Notes under the pieces: model-generated
What the model was told of the DNA's origin: nothing
The model's input: the letters and a program-made list of their open reading frames with translations, nothing else
The model's database searches: none
NCBI GenBank assembly: GCA_035578155.1
Contig: JAPWDM010000008.1
Location: 23,522,598 to 23,586,597, forward strand
Direction: 5' to 3'
Length of the DNA stretch: 64,000 bases
Source of the DNA: Brachynemurus nebulosus
Lineage: Eukaryota > Arthropoda > Insecta > Neuroptera > Myrmeleontidae
Shown here: piece after piece, positions 43,060-55,242 of the stretch
How positions within the stretch are numbered: position 1 is the stretch's first letter
How the letters are laid out: each line of letters begins with the position of its first letter
Made by a program: the position numbers and the translations under genes

Positions 43060-44870
43060 TGTGCGCATAATTACGTGATTTAAAGTGCTGACATTTTACG
43101 TTACTGAAATGCGAAATTAAAGAATGGATGGAAATTTCTGTCCAGAATAATTCAGTTGAAAAATGGTTTCTTTTCGCAAGTAAAATCTCTTCTAGAATCA
43201 AATTTTTCTACTGGTGAATGGTTTTGCAAAAACTTCTCTTTACATCGTAATAATTTTATCGACGATATCAAAAAATAACACGTGGTTCCTTTAAATGAAA
43301 TAAAACAATGTTTAATTTTTAAATTTAAATTCATTTAAGTATTTTTTTTATACCGAAAAGGTCATGGATATTTTTTATTTCGACATATTATATCATTATT
43401 TCGATTATTTATTTATGAAAAATTTTGAGACAAAAGTGATTAAACTTGAAGGTTATTTAAAATCGGAAATATTTTTCTTTCTTGTTTTATATAGGATGAA
43501 TGCATCAAAAATTCGGCCAATTAATCATTTTTGTACCTCTGAAATACAATACTGAGGATATATATAAATAATTTATTTATCTACGACTACCATAAAATTG
43601 CTTGTTTATTGTACAAAATACTATCTAGGTAAGCTCTGTTTTTACATACAGCTGTACAAAAAATTGTTCTTTACATGCATGTATACGTAAAATTAATACT
43701 ACACGTTTACCAATTCTTAGATTGTATATTATATTATAGCAAATCTAAGTTGACAATAAGGGCAATAAAATTTTACAAGTCAGTTTTACACTGGAACAAA
43801 ATAGTTAGTGAATATAGTTAAACATCGTTTTTAAAGTTCCTACGTGAGTACATGTAAGTAAGATAAAAAAGTATGTACAAAATCATAATTTTGTACTTTC
43901 CCATATTTTTTTTTCATAAAACTGGATGCGTAAACTCAAACACGAAACTTATATCAAATTTCAGTATAGGTGAAATAATTGCAATATGCAGATAATTTAT
44001 ATAAGTAATAAACCTAATAATAAAATTGAGTTGTTGGTATGAATGGATGTTGGATGTTTTTTTTTCTTTATATTGTGGTTTTCGATATGATAATGCGATC
44101 GATTAGCAAAAATAAAATTGGGTATGTGTTGTCAGGCATTACATTGTTCTTAACTGCTTTAAAATTACAGTCACTACGGTAACTGTTTGCTACGATTTTG
44201 TATTTTGATTTTTCAGTTTATATTAAAATATATTTCAATTTAAATGTGCTATTTTTTCTGTCATAATTCTACTTACCTTTAAGCAACTAATTCAAATGTA
44301 AATATTTAACCAAATACAGAAAAAAATGTATATTTAATTCCAATAAATCAATTTTTGTTCCTGTCTTGTGTGTATTTTCAAATTTATGGTTAAATTGGAA
44401 TTTAAAAATTTTAATTTATGCTACATAAGTGTCAAATGTATTGTACAAATTGTATGTATGTGTACAAATTTATTTTATTAATTATTTCTTATTATTCTCC
44501 AAAAATTTGTTTTAAAAACTTTAAACATCAGTTTTTGAATGTATTTAATTTCTGCACGATTTTTTTTTTTTTTTGTTTTTTTTTGTATGTAAATCCTACT
44601 TTGGAAATTAGGTCAGCTAGACAAAGATGAATTTATCTGATTTGCCATATTCGTTGTCCTTTATTAATAACAGCCAATCATAATTTTTAAAATTTTATGG
44701 CCAGTCAACTTTCTTCTCGAAGTTGGTACACTGTACATAATTTTACCTAACAACTGAATGTTTAAATTTGTTTTTAATTTTCAAATTCTATATAATTTAA
44801 ATGTATTCTATTTGCATCAAATTTTTATCGTTTATTGTGAATTTCATGTTAGTCGTAGATAAAGTATAGT
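43060..44870. other. AT-rich DNA with no recognised gene
   Basis: Only fragments of repeats are visible. ctacgactaccataaaattg near 43581 resembles Helitron-associated DNA at 51716 and 53283. The phrase caataaaattttacaag near 43763 resembles the 5325-5731 element. Confidence 0.35.
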
Positions 44871-44880
44871 ACGTAACTCG

Positions 44881-44966
44881 GTTGTACGGCATATTACACA
44901 CTCGCGCAATTAGGCACTCGTCGCTACGCGACTCTTGCGTAACTTTTTCGCTCGCGTGTAATATAC
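44881..44966. repeat. Nested hairpin, CTCGCG-rich
   Basis: gttgtacggcatattacaca, then ctcgcg, faces cgcgtgtaatatacaac. In the centre gtcgc-tac-gcgac is a perfect small stem. It resembles the layout of the family Z hairpin MITE but with different sequence. It ends where the hAT-like element begins. Confidence 0.55.
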
Positions 44967-45582
44967 AACTTACAATCAGTGGCGTTGCTAGGCGTGGGCA
45001 ACGTGGGCCCTCACCCGAGGCCCCTTTAAATGCGATGCCTCCAGACTTTACCACAGATGATTAATTAATTTGATCACTTTTACGCTCGAAAAAGAACGTC
45101 ACAAATTTAAAACCATATTTGTTTGGCACCTCACAAGAAGCCCCTCTGAAATGCGACTCTTAGGTCATTAGGTTTAGGTATATCTGAGGTATTTGCGTGT
45201 AACGGCACCTAATTTATTTTCTAAAAATTATTATATGGGTAGTTATACAAAAAAAGGGGAAGAAAACGGACTTAATTCCGGCCCGACATTTTTTTCATGC
45301 ATAAGCTTTGGCAAGTAACTAGTTTTATTTCAAGTTGATGATATTTTTCCCACTATATCAAAGTGGCCAGTCAAAAAGTTAAAAATTATAAATTTTATGG
45401 CCATTATAAAAAAAGAGACATCCAGGCAAGTGAAAAAATGAGTAAAAAACTAAAATTAACACAAGATAATTTCTTATATTCATTTTTATTATTGAGCACA
45501 ATTTATTAAACTATTAAACAATTTATTAATTTGTATTATTAAGCAATTTGTTATTTAATATGTATTTTATATTATATTAGTA

Positions 45583-45715
<133 letters not shown>

Positions 45716-47229
45716 TAGTTATATAGTGTACCTATATATGTATTAAAAAAAAATTTTTAATTTAAAAAAAATAAAAATAAATAAAATATAAAAAAAATTG
45801 CTAATTTATTATTTATTAGAAAATATTCGAAGTCGTTTAATACAGTTTTATAGTTATATTAATTATATTGTATATAGGGTAAAAGCCCCGATTGTGGAAC
45901 ACTATTTTTAGGTATTTCATCAAACTTGCTTATAAAAATTAATAAATGAATTAAACACCCATTTTTTTTTAATAAGCATGAAATCAAGTTTTTTTAATCC
46001 AATGAATATGTTTTTAAGAAAATATAAAACAAAAATTTTGATTTATTAATGTTTTGTTTTATAATTTGTTGACATCTATAAAAAAAACGGACAGAATATA
46101 TTAACACCCTTTAAAAAATCAGCACATTGACACCTAAAAAAGAACACGTATGTACGAACATGAGATACATCACATACTTCTTTTACCATCTTTGCACTCT
46201 ATGACATAGAGTGACATCTAGTAGTGAATAGAATGTCAAATTAAAAAATATAGAATGATTTAAATATTCGATAAAATAAACGACCAAAATCACAGAATAT
46301 ACCAAAATACCATATTTTGTTTCGCCATCTATGTATTTTGGTAAAGTTCTCATCAATTCTAAACTAACTTATCAAAATGGCGACAATTTTTCATTATTAA
46401 TAAAATTTTGCAACTTTAAATCAATACTTTTTTATTTATCAATTGACGATACGCTCCAAAATAAAAAAAAAAAATATTAAAAATTTTACGATTTTAAAGC
46501 AGTAAATAAATATTTTAGACTCAAAAAGAAATTGAAACTATTTATAATATAAATTTTTAGTTATTTTACGTACATGATTTTAGTTAAATACAGAGGTTAA
46601 TAAAATGATTTTTGTATTTCTTATAAATAAGTGTAAATATGACTGATTCCCAAGGCAAATCCGTTAACTCTATGAGAAAACCTCACAACAACATGTTTTA
46701 TTTGAAACCTGCAGAGGAATGGGTGTAGGGGTCAATAACTGATAAGGGGCTGATATATGTAATGCCCGGACTTATAGTGCAGCTCATAAATTATCCTGTC
46801 AAAAATTGCCAGAAAAACGTATCACCATTCGTTAGAAGCGGCACATAATTTATCTATTTTTCATAAATGCATTTATAATTTTTTTCTAAATGCGCTCCAT
46901 AGTTTGTGTGCCACGAACTAAACAGGTACTCTACATATATATTTTGTTTTGAAAACAATAAAATTTCATATGAACAACATAGTTGCTCAATTTAAGTTTG
47001 TAACATCACTCGCGCGACGAACGAACACAGTTTAATTTGATCAACTGCATGTGAATTATATAAACAACCATCTCAAGAAAAAATTTTTTTCCATACACTA
47101 AAACTATAAATCATCCTGTCAAAAAATTGAAATGTTGAAAAAACATATATGAAAGGAGCGTGTCTTGTAAATTTTTATGAGGAGATATTTCTTGTACAAA
47201 GGTACAGATAAATTAAAACTATTACATAA

Positions 47230-48040
47230 TTCGATTTCACCACTGGGTTGGTCATCGAAAAGATGCTTGAATAGCGAAATCTGGCAAAAGTTCTAGAATA
47301 TTTTTTCAATAATCAGAAAAGATATAAAAAATCCTCAATCAATGGATTGACCAACGAAAAAGTAACCAAGTACCGATATTTAGAATAAGTTCTAGAATAT
47401 TCTTTATGGAAATTAGAAAAAATATCGACTATCTGATTTTACCGCCAAATTTTTCATCGAAAAGCGATCAATTAACGGAATCCGACAAAAGTTCGAGAAT
47501 ATTCTATTCTGAAAATAGAAAATATATCCAAAAACCAACTTCACCATCGGTTTGGGCATCAAAAAAGTGTCCAAATACCAGAATTCGTCAATAGTTCTAG
47601 AATATTCTTTTTGGAAATCAGAAAAATTATTGAAAATTTGGCATCACCATCAGATTGTTCATCAAAAAAGTGACCAAAAAATGAAATTCGGTAAAAGTTT
47701 TAGAATATTCTATGTGAAAATCAGATAAGATAACCAAAACTTGATTTCACCATCGAATTAGTTAGTTAAAAAGGATCCATGTAGCGAAATCTAACGAAAG
47801 TTCGAAAATGTTCTATTTGGAAATCAGCAAAGATTACGAAAAATTTACTTCACCATTTTTTTAGTCATCGAAAAACAGATTGAATACAGGTGAAAAGATT
47901 TGACAAAAGTTTCTATTCGAAAATTAATAAAGATGTCGAAAAACCAATATCCCTATTAGAAGAATTATTGAAATAAAAGCTAAATAAAGATATTTAACAA
48001 AAGTTTTAGAATGTTCTGTTCGAGAACTAGCAAAGATAAC
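47230..48040. repeat. ~103 bp tandem units with heat-shock-element-like core
   Basis: About eight units. Cores lie at 47291, 47390, 47492, 47595, 47698, 47801 and about 47908 and 48004, spaced 99-106 bases. Unit phrases are tcaccatcgg-ttggtcatcg, aaaaagtgacca, cgaaattcg-caaaagttc, tagaatattct and ggaaatcagaaaa. Three cores read TTCnnGAAnnTTC exactly; the others have one or more changes. Confidence 0.8.
47390..47607. promoter_or_regulatory. Three perfect nTTCnnGAAnnTTCn motifs (HSE consensus)
   Basis: TTCTAGAATATTC at 47390-47402, TTCGAGAATATTC at 47492-47504 and TTCTAGAATATTC at 47595-47607. Three alternating NGAAN pentamers form the textbook heat-shock factor site. There is no gene with a start beside them, so a regulatory role is only a possibility. 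Confidence 0.4.
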
Positions 48041-48051
48041 GAATTATTTAT

Positions 48052-48583
48052 CATAAACTGGTTATAATTGATGAATTTAAGCTCCATTAGTCCCATTGAT
48101 TTGGTCAACGATAGTGTATTTTAAAAAAAATGACAAATCGTTACTTTTTGCAATCGTAAACTTTTTAATCGTAAATATCTCCTAAACGGTGCGTCGTAGC
48201 TCAAAAATAACGAAATTTTTGAAGGCTTAAGCGAAGGAAGTTGTGGGTATTCCGAACGTATTGCAACTGTCAGAACCTACTTTTCGTTATCGAAAATTAT
48301 CGATACCGCGTAACTTGTCATAAATTGGTTATAACTAGTTAATTTAGGCTCTGTTAGTCCCATTGATCTGGTCAGTAACCGAACAATTTTATAAAAAACT
48401 ACTTTTCGTTAACTTTCGCTATCGAAAACTTTAATCGTAAATATCTCCTAAACGGTGCGTCGTAGCCCAAAAATAACGAAATTTTTGAAGACTTAAGCGA
48501 AGCAAGTTGTGGGTATTCCGAACGTATTGCCACTGTCAGAACCTACTTTTCGTTATCGAAAATTATCGATATCGAAAATAACG
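48052..48583 (+). repeat. 266 bp tandem duplication
   Basis: Copy 1 is 48052-48317 and copy 2 48318-48583. Both carry ggttataa, gtcccattgat, taatcgtaaatatctcctaa, acggtgcgtcgtagc, gttgtgggtattccgaacgt and cctacttttcgttatcgaaa. Divergence is low, so the duplication is fairly young. Confidence 0.8.
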
Positions 48584-49371
48584 ATATTTCCAAAATGGAT
48601 GATATAAGGAAAGGAAGTATTCTTTCAAATATATAATATGTACTATAAATTATACTTATTTTTCGTTATCAAAATCTTTCGATCGAAAACAAATTGCAAA
48701 TAGTGTCCAATTGTTTTAAACTTACAGTTGTGATTTTTTTATATTGTTACTCATGTTGGTTTATTACGTTTTTATGTTCAATAAATAATCAGAAGATAAA
48801 ATATTTTCCTACTTTTTTTGCTTCTACGATAATTTCAGTAAACTTCATACCTACTTAATATAACTAACAACTACAAGTAAAAGCTAAATTACTTAATAGT
48901 TAATACTAATAGTTGAATTTTTCAGTCATTAGTTGCCAAAAAAAAAATATTTTTGTCATTGGTTATTAATTATTAGCTGCAACTAACATCAAGGCATCTA
49001 GCCAGTATTGGACTACTCTTTTGTTGAAAATTAATATGTTTATAAGGTGTGCTACACTTCACTGAAAGTATCATTTTTCTTTGCATTTACATGATAACAA
49101 TTAAAATTTGTAAATGACTATAGATTTTGAAATTACAGTTTATTTTCATTTTTTAACCCCTCATACTTGTTTTTGCGCTACTGAAGAACATTCAATTTTT
49201 TGACAGGATGATTTATAGTACACTATAGTGTCCGGGCTCTAGATATATGTATAAGCATTTATTAATAAAAAAAAAAAAAAAAGAAAAAAAAACAAAACAA
49301 AAAAAACAAAAGACCATTTAGAAGTAGATATAAAGACTACAGTTTTAATAATCTACAATCCACATAACATA

Positions 49372-49545
49372 GATAGGAGTCTCCACATTCTCGCCGAGGT
49401 TGGACGAGGTTCCTCGTCTAGTTCCTCGCTGAGGTTGGCTCAGCCATATGAATAGCATTAAAACACCAACCGTGAGACACAACGAAATGACCCTCTACAT
49501 TCTCGTTTCGCCCAACCTCGGCGAGAATGTGGAGACTCCTTATAA
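49372..49545. mobile_element. Foldback MITE with GGAGTCTCCACATTCTCGCC arms
   Basis: The left arm aggagtctccacattctcgc, cgaggttgg and the right arm ccaacctcgg, cgagaatgtggagactcct form a near-perfect inverted pair of about 30 bases. The interior has further nested palindromic cctcg/cgagg phrases (cgaggttcctcgtc, gttcctcgctgaggttgg). A partial copy is at 42940-43058. It is inserted inside the 44977-50013 element. Confidence 0.8.
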
Positions 49546-50373
49546 GTTCATATTATCGTAAGCTCATATTATCACTGTAACCCTATACGCTATACTATAT
49601 TATGCCCCTTTTGCTTAGCATGTCAGTAAACATAAACGTGAAGACTTTACTTAGCCATCATTGTACATGCGGTGTGCCCTAACATAAAGTGCGACATTTT
49701 ATTAAACCGGCAGAGAGTATGGATGGTATATCGTATGTTTGCTCTATTCTAATATTAAAATTGTTCAGTGCCTTAAAACCCGTAAATAAAACGATAAAGC
49801 AATCAAATCAGAAACTACTTATCGAGGGCCTAGTTAGCGGGTTGCTAAGTTGTGCTTTTCTTTCTTTCTTTCTTGCTCGTCACTAAATTTTGATTAAATG
49901 ATTGCTTTTTTTTATGGTCGTTCAATTTTTAAAAGAAATTTAAAAAGAAAATTAAAGGGGGCCTCGCAAAAATTATCTTGCCCACTCCCCATTTTGGTCT
50001 TGCGACGCCACTGCTTACAGCGTTATATACTAGTACATATAACTTAGTAAGAGGTCTAGGGATTACTTGTAGAATAGTTGATGTAACTGTGAGAAGTGTT
50101 TAATTATGAATTACGAGATAAGTATATCTGTCTACATTTTCTTTAAATCGATCACATTTGGCCCAGTTTGGGATATCCTTAGCCTAAAAAACGTTAACGT
50201 TTAGTATTTGCATAATATGAGAAACTAATACTGATGAATGATGACAGACAATAGAGAATTATTTTATTCCTTTTATAGAATTGGTTTAATTCTAGCTGTA
50301 ACCACCCATAAATAAAATTATTGATTTGGAAATTGAATGCTGTTCAAATGAAAATAATGTAATATAATAAAAA

Positions 50374-50412
50374 ATACCCCTGTCGCAGCATCTGCATAAC
50401 ATAGTGAATTTC
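50374..50412 (+). repeat. GCGAATTTCC-family fragment
   Basis: cctgtcgcagcatctgcata then acatagtgaatttcc, the leader and left end seen at 2346 and 2682. Confidence 0.6.
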
Positions 50413-50419
50413 CAAAGAC

Positions 50420-50760
50420 TGGACACTGGCGGATCTCATATAACAACTTGTATCCATTTAAAATAGTTTAGCTCTCTAACAGTGAAAAAATTTTCAAAAT
50501 CAGTTGAGTAGTTAATTTTTGGCGCTTTTTGGGCCTCCAGGACCCTGGCAGATCCCATATAGTATAGCATATATGTATTTAAATGAAATTAAATTTTTAA
50601 AGGTGAAAAAATTTTCAAAATCGGTTGGGTAGTTTTATTTGGGGCACTTTGGGACCCCGGACCCTGGCAGACCTCATACAACATAGCTTATATCCATTTA
50701 AAATAGTTTATCTCTCTAACAGTAAATAAATTTTCAAAATCGGTGATGATGCGTTCCTGA
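50420..50760 (+). repeat. Three tandem ~119 bp units
   Basis: Units start ggacactggcggatctcata (50421), ggaccctggcagatcccata (50540) and ggaccctggcagacctcata (50659). Each continues with tatccatttaaaa-like, ctctaacagt-aaaaa, ttttcaaaatcggttg and a ggcgcttttgggcc phrase. Confidence 0.75.
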
Positions 50761-50784
50761 AAAGTTAGTTATTTTTATTTTGAA

Positions 50785-51317
50785 AAAACGCCGTGAGCAG
50801 CGGGGCCCCATCACGGAAGTCAAATTTTTCCCTTCATCTTCGGTATTGAATGTCTACAGGCGAAATGTGATTGAAAGTCTACAAGCGATTTGTCATTTTG
50901 GTGGTTTCAAAACTGATGATGAGTGTCCGGCTTATCGAGGCTTTAAAAAAGGTTTTAAGTTTCTAAGCGCTGAATCTCAGTAAATTTCATGTGCCGATAG
51001 CTGTTAGCAGGAAAAAAGCCAACACAATTCGTACGAGGGCATTCCTACCCATGCTTATCCGTCAATTGCCTTTGTGTTTTATTTTTAAATATTAAAAAAG
51101 GACCTTAAATAATAAACTGGGAGGCCTTTATGAAGATATTTTTTCTTTCCAAAAAAATCCAATATTTCTATTTTATAAATAATAAAAATCCAAAATTCCT
51201 ACTTTACAAATAAACAGTGACTTTAATAACATTTTTAAATTACTGAATATTTGTGTATTGCATTTGCTATAAAAGTAAGTTCATGTTTTTAAATTTTTTT
51301 AAATTACTATTCGCCTT
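50785..51317 (+). repeat. Repeat family Y, first half, copy 2
   Basis: Matches 10505-11060 from cgccgtgagcagcggggccc through to ttactattcgcct. The phrases ttcggtattgaatgtctaca, gatgatgagtg and aaagccaacacaattcgtac are in both. A 67-codon frame at 50780-50983 exists but is broken in the other copy. The hairpin CCGTGA/TCACGG near the start is conserved. It gives way to family Z at 51318. Confidence 0.7.
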
Positions 51318-51702
51318 CTTGTAAACTTTCCACACGCAAATTGACAATAAAACACGCAAAATTTAATAAAAACACGCAAAGCCGCCTCTTGATTTTTTAT
51401 TTAATAAATATTTCATAATTATTTCTATAGAAACCACCAACAAAGTAATTTAAACAATATTTAATTCAGAAAAAAAAACGAGCACTCAAAAATATTATTT
51501 TAAAAAGTAATAAAAATGTCAAAAATAGTAATAATAATAGAAAAAAGTATGTGAAATTCGTAATAAAAAATAGTATGTGCAACTCGTGCGGGATTGTCGA
51601 TTGTCCACTCAAGCGAATGAGCGCACGAACGTGGTGAATGCGCTAAACTTCGCTTTCGTGGGCAATCGACAATTTCCCGCACTTATTGCATAATATACTA
51701 TT
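51318..51702 (+). mobile_element. Repeat family Z, copy 2
   Basis: Same body and terminal TIR hairpin (about 51574-51702) as 20770-21106, with tgtgcaactcgtgcgggatt and caatcgacaatttcccgcac. It starts at the second half of the perfect hairpin present in copy 1. It has a 28-base extra block (ttaaacaatatttaattcag) compared with copy 1. Confidence 0.75.
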
Positions 51703-51711
51703 ACCTATAAC

Positions 51712-52951
51712 TACTACGAAACTACTTATTTACTGTACAAAATATTATTTTCAAAAAATTCAAATAATTGGTTTGATGACTTTTGACTAAATGTTACACA
51801 AACCCTTTTAAAATCTCGGAATAAATAAACGTCAGTTTAAAATTGTTTCCCAGGAGTCTGAAGCAACAAAAATTACGCACAACGAAATGACCAAAAGTAC
51901 TCCACTCCAAAAAATCTAAATAAGTATGGTTGTCTAAAGAAAAGTCACAAGCTGTTAAAATTAGGTACCTATATTTCTGAAATAAGAATACGGCTACGCT
52001 GAAGTCGTTTGACGAGCAGAGCAACTTTCAAAAATTGATTCACTGGTGGATACGTGATACCCTATGTTCTAATACAGACTATTCTAAAGTAAACGGCTGG
52101 ACGAATCTCTACCAGATTTTGATGAAATAGTATTGAGATCCTAAAAAATGAAAGCTCTCTAGAATGGATGGATATTGACCAAATTTTACTAAAACATTAC
52201 TGAGGTCATGAAACAAACGAATGTGAAGTTGAAATGACCCCCTAGGGTGCTGAGGACCTAAAAATGGTCTAAAAAAGACGGCGAATCTTAACTAAATTTT
52301 ACTTAAACAGTATGGATATTTTAAAAAAATTAAGTGAGATTAAAATTATTGCCTAGGATTCTGGAGTAATATAAAACGCAATAAATTAATGGCTGGACGA
52401 ATTAATGCAGGTTCAGAAATGTTCTCCAAAACACTCGGACTTCAAAAAAGTTTCGAAATTCAAATACTTCTAAAGTTATGAATATGGGTGTCTACGGAAA
52501 GTCGCAAGGCATGAAATTTAAATACCGTAGAAACTCGACAATTCATCATGCTCGGGACCGAAGAGGTGATGAATTACAGAAATAGACGAATTATGAAATA
52601 TGTCTGAAAATGAAAAAGAGAAAAATTAATTAAATATTTTTACTTATTTCAAAGCCATCAAATAAGACCCAAATTAATTGTGATATTAAAATTGTCCCCT
52701 ACAGTCTTGGTGCCCCAAGCAAGGCCTGAAATGGAAATACTCCTAAAACTACCTATTGATACGGGTATCTAGGTACATAAAGGTGCAGAAATTAGTCATG
52801 CTATTGAAATATGAAGATTGTTACTTTCGAGTCGTTTCACGAGCGGAGTATCTCAATTTCTGAGTTCCGAATATCTAATTTAAAATTGATCTAATCATTT
52901 GACCAATAATTAAGATAATATTATGCGAGTGAAACCGCGGGTCGCAGCTAG
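51712..52951 (+). mobile_element. Helitron 1, 3' part
   Basis: The right end is gcgagtgaaaccgcgggtcg followed by cagCTAG and T, with a short GCGA/TCGC stem, the Helitron 3' signature. It directly abuts the TC start of the next Helitron. Interior modules (cgtttcacgagcggagtatc; aaaactacc-attgatacggg) recur in Helitrons 2 and 3. The left boundary is not found. The opening cctataactactacgaaact resembles 53278 inside Helitron 2. No Rep/helicase coding sequence is seen. Confidence 0.7.
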
Positions 52952-54163
52952 TCTATTATATAAAAGGCAAATACCACTCACCTATCACGAAATCTCCAGA
53001 ACTATAATACCTACTATCTTGAAATTTGGTATGTAGGTCCCTGTTAGATCGTAGGCGCTCGCTAAGAAAGGATTTTACAAAATTTTTAGTCTAACCGTAG
53101 AAATTTACGAAAAACCGCAAAATATCAATTTTTTATTACTGTATACAGATATCTGTGGAAAAATTTATAAAAAAATCATGCAAATTAATTTGTTGCTAAA
53201 CATTTGGAGAAAAATAATTTTGGAATTTTTGTAAGTATTAATAAGTATTTCTATATAGATACCACTAATAATATTTTTACCTACGACTACTATGAAATTA
53301 CTTATCTACTGTGCAAAGAAAGTACTATTTGTATCCTATAAAGAAATAAACAATTGGATTGTCCAGTTATCATCAGTTGGCACTTCTGCTGTTTTCAGCG
53401 AATTCCATACATATGAAAATTAAATATGCTATAAGAATATGAATATGACTTGAAAATATGAAAATATGAATAATACTTTAGAGTCGTCGAGCGAGCGAAG
53501 CGAAACAAATAAGGAACTGATTTTGTACAAAATTTTAGAATATCAAATTTAAATGGACGTGTGGTCACATTGTCCGTCAGTTACACCAAATAGGGCGCAA
53601 ATTAAAGAACTGAAGAAATTTGACAATTTTTTCTCAAGTAATGTTGAGATTTCTGTGAAAGATAAAAGTGACGTTAAAATGATTTTCCGGGGCCTTGGTG
53701 CCCTGAAGGGCCTAAAATAGAAACAATTCTAAAACTGCTGGTATAGGCACCTATACTAAGTCCTTACGGTGCGGAAATTAACCATGCTAATAAATATGAA
53801 GATAGTTATTTTAGAGTCGTTGGGCGAGCAGGGTCAAGTGCTATAAATAATTGATTTTGCACAGAATTTTGGAATATATGATTGAATATATGACTGAACC
53901 TATAAATTTTACCTATAATTTAATCTAACATCGTTTGACATCTAGGTTGTGTAGACACCCGGTAGATGGCGCTGTGTTTCGATTTCTAGATTATACATTC
54001 TATTCCAACTCATATTTGTTTATGTTCACGATGTCGATGATTTTTATAATTATACTGTATAGTGGGTTATAACTGTGCAGTGTATCGTTTGAAATGATAA
54101 TAAAAAATTAATTCAATCAATTATAACTACTGAGCCACAGCAACGCGTGGCCGAGTCAGCTAG
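52952..54163 (+). mobile_element. Helitron 2 (non-autonomous)
   Basis: It starts TCTATTATATAAAAGGC immediately after the CTAG of Helitron 1 and ends gagccacagcaacgcgtggc, cgagtcagCTAG. The GCCAC/GTGGC stem followed by CTAG|T is a classic insect Helitron terminus. The 5' region shares cactcacctatcacgaaatc, gaaatttggtatgtaggtcc and gctcgctaagaaagg with Helitron 3. It is 1212 bp long, with no coding capacity. Confidence 0.85.
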
Positions 54164-55043
54164 TCTATATAATAAAAGCAAAATGCCACTCACTCGTATA
54201 TCAAGAAATCTCCAAAGCTGTAACACCTACAAACTTGAAATTTAGTATGTAGGTCCCTCTTGGGTTGTAGGTGCTCGCTAAGAAAGGGTTTTTCAAAATT
54301 TTTTGTCTAGCCGTCGAAATTTACAAAAAAACGTAAAAGATCAATTTTTAATCAAATATGAAGATATTAATAGATTTAAGCATTACTTTATGGTATTCCA
54401 TATTTGTAAATAATAAACAAATACTTTACTTTGCAAAATACCACTTTCATTTTTGAAACTGTGACAATATTGTTTCGAACCGTTATATCATTTTCAAAAA
54501 GAATAAAAATTACATTCGATACATTCCTTATATACTAATTTTATCTACCTATACTCTATGAAAGAGGAGTGGTATGTGATGTGGAAGTGCAAGGGGCGGG
54601 GATAGTGGGAGAATCCGAAAATCAAGAAAAACAAGATTACATTACATGTGATAAAAGGCAAACAAACACGTGACAAAAGATTGTAATTGAAATTGATAAA
54701 AAGACAATATTACAGCAAAATACAATTTTAAAGGTTTAAATAAATTATAATATTGAAAATAAAGTTGAACTGTAAATATGGGTGTAGTTACTTAAAAGGT
54801 GATCGAGGTTATGAATTTTATTTCTATTACTTCTAGCATAGTTAACTTCTGTCCTTTGCTTGCCTCGTGTAACACGGTAATTTCCCGTGATGATAGTTAT
54901 TTTAGAGTTATTAGGCGAGCAGGTTCAAGTGCTATAAATAATTGATTTTGCACAGAATTTTGGAATATATGATTGAACTGACCTATAAATTTTACCTATA
55001 CTTCAGATAATTTTATGCGAGTGAAACCGCGGGTCGCAGCTAG
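54164..55043 (+). mobile_element. Helitron 3 (non-autonomous)
   Basis: It starts TCTATATAATAAAAGC and ends gcgagtgaaaccgcgggtcg, cagCTAG|T, the same 3' terminus as Helitron 1. It is 880 bp long. The 5' part is homologous to Helitron 2 and the 3' part (gcgagcaggttcaagtgcta, taattgattttgcacagaat) to the interior of Helitron 2 near 53817-53880. This is a mosaic of ends typical of Helitrons. Confidence 0.85.
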
Positions 55044-55242
55044 TTTTTTATATTTTAAACTTTTTTTGTGTTAGTGGAAAATTAAGGGGCTGATGGATCA
55101 TCGACGCTACGATTTTGAGTTGATATGGACTTATTGAATCGTTTGGAATTGTAATTGCCATCACAAAATATACTCTTGTAAGGGTTTATTTACGATAAAT
55201 TGTGATAAGAGGTACCTATGGTAAAAGTCTATTAATCAAGTG

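Larger units (their letters stand above)
46764..49237. mobile_element. Nested long-TIR element (Mutator-like by structure)
   Basis: The left end has gcccggacttatagtgcagc, tcataaattatcctgtcaaa and aattg. The right end, read inward, has gcccggacactatagtgtac, tataaatcatcctgtcaaaa and aattg. These are inverted arms of about 48 bp. A gatatatgta phrase precedes the left end (46752) and follows the right end (49240), suggesting a 9-10 bp duplication of MULE length. A third copy of the arm phrase lies inside at about 47103. It carries an ~103 bp tandem array and a 266 bp duplication. No transposase is seen; the class is an inference. Confidence 0.55.

Noticed and set aside
42857..43078. 73-codon frame (SVRKLLRFRSSLSKFK...)
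   Set aside because: It overlaps the partial foldback MITE at 42940-43058 and has no recognisable domain.
50780..50983. 67-codon frame at the start of repeat family Y
   Set aside because: The homologous frame at 10505 is broken by indels, and no domain is recognisable.
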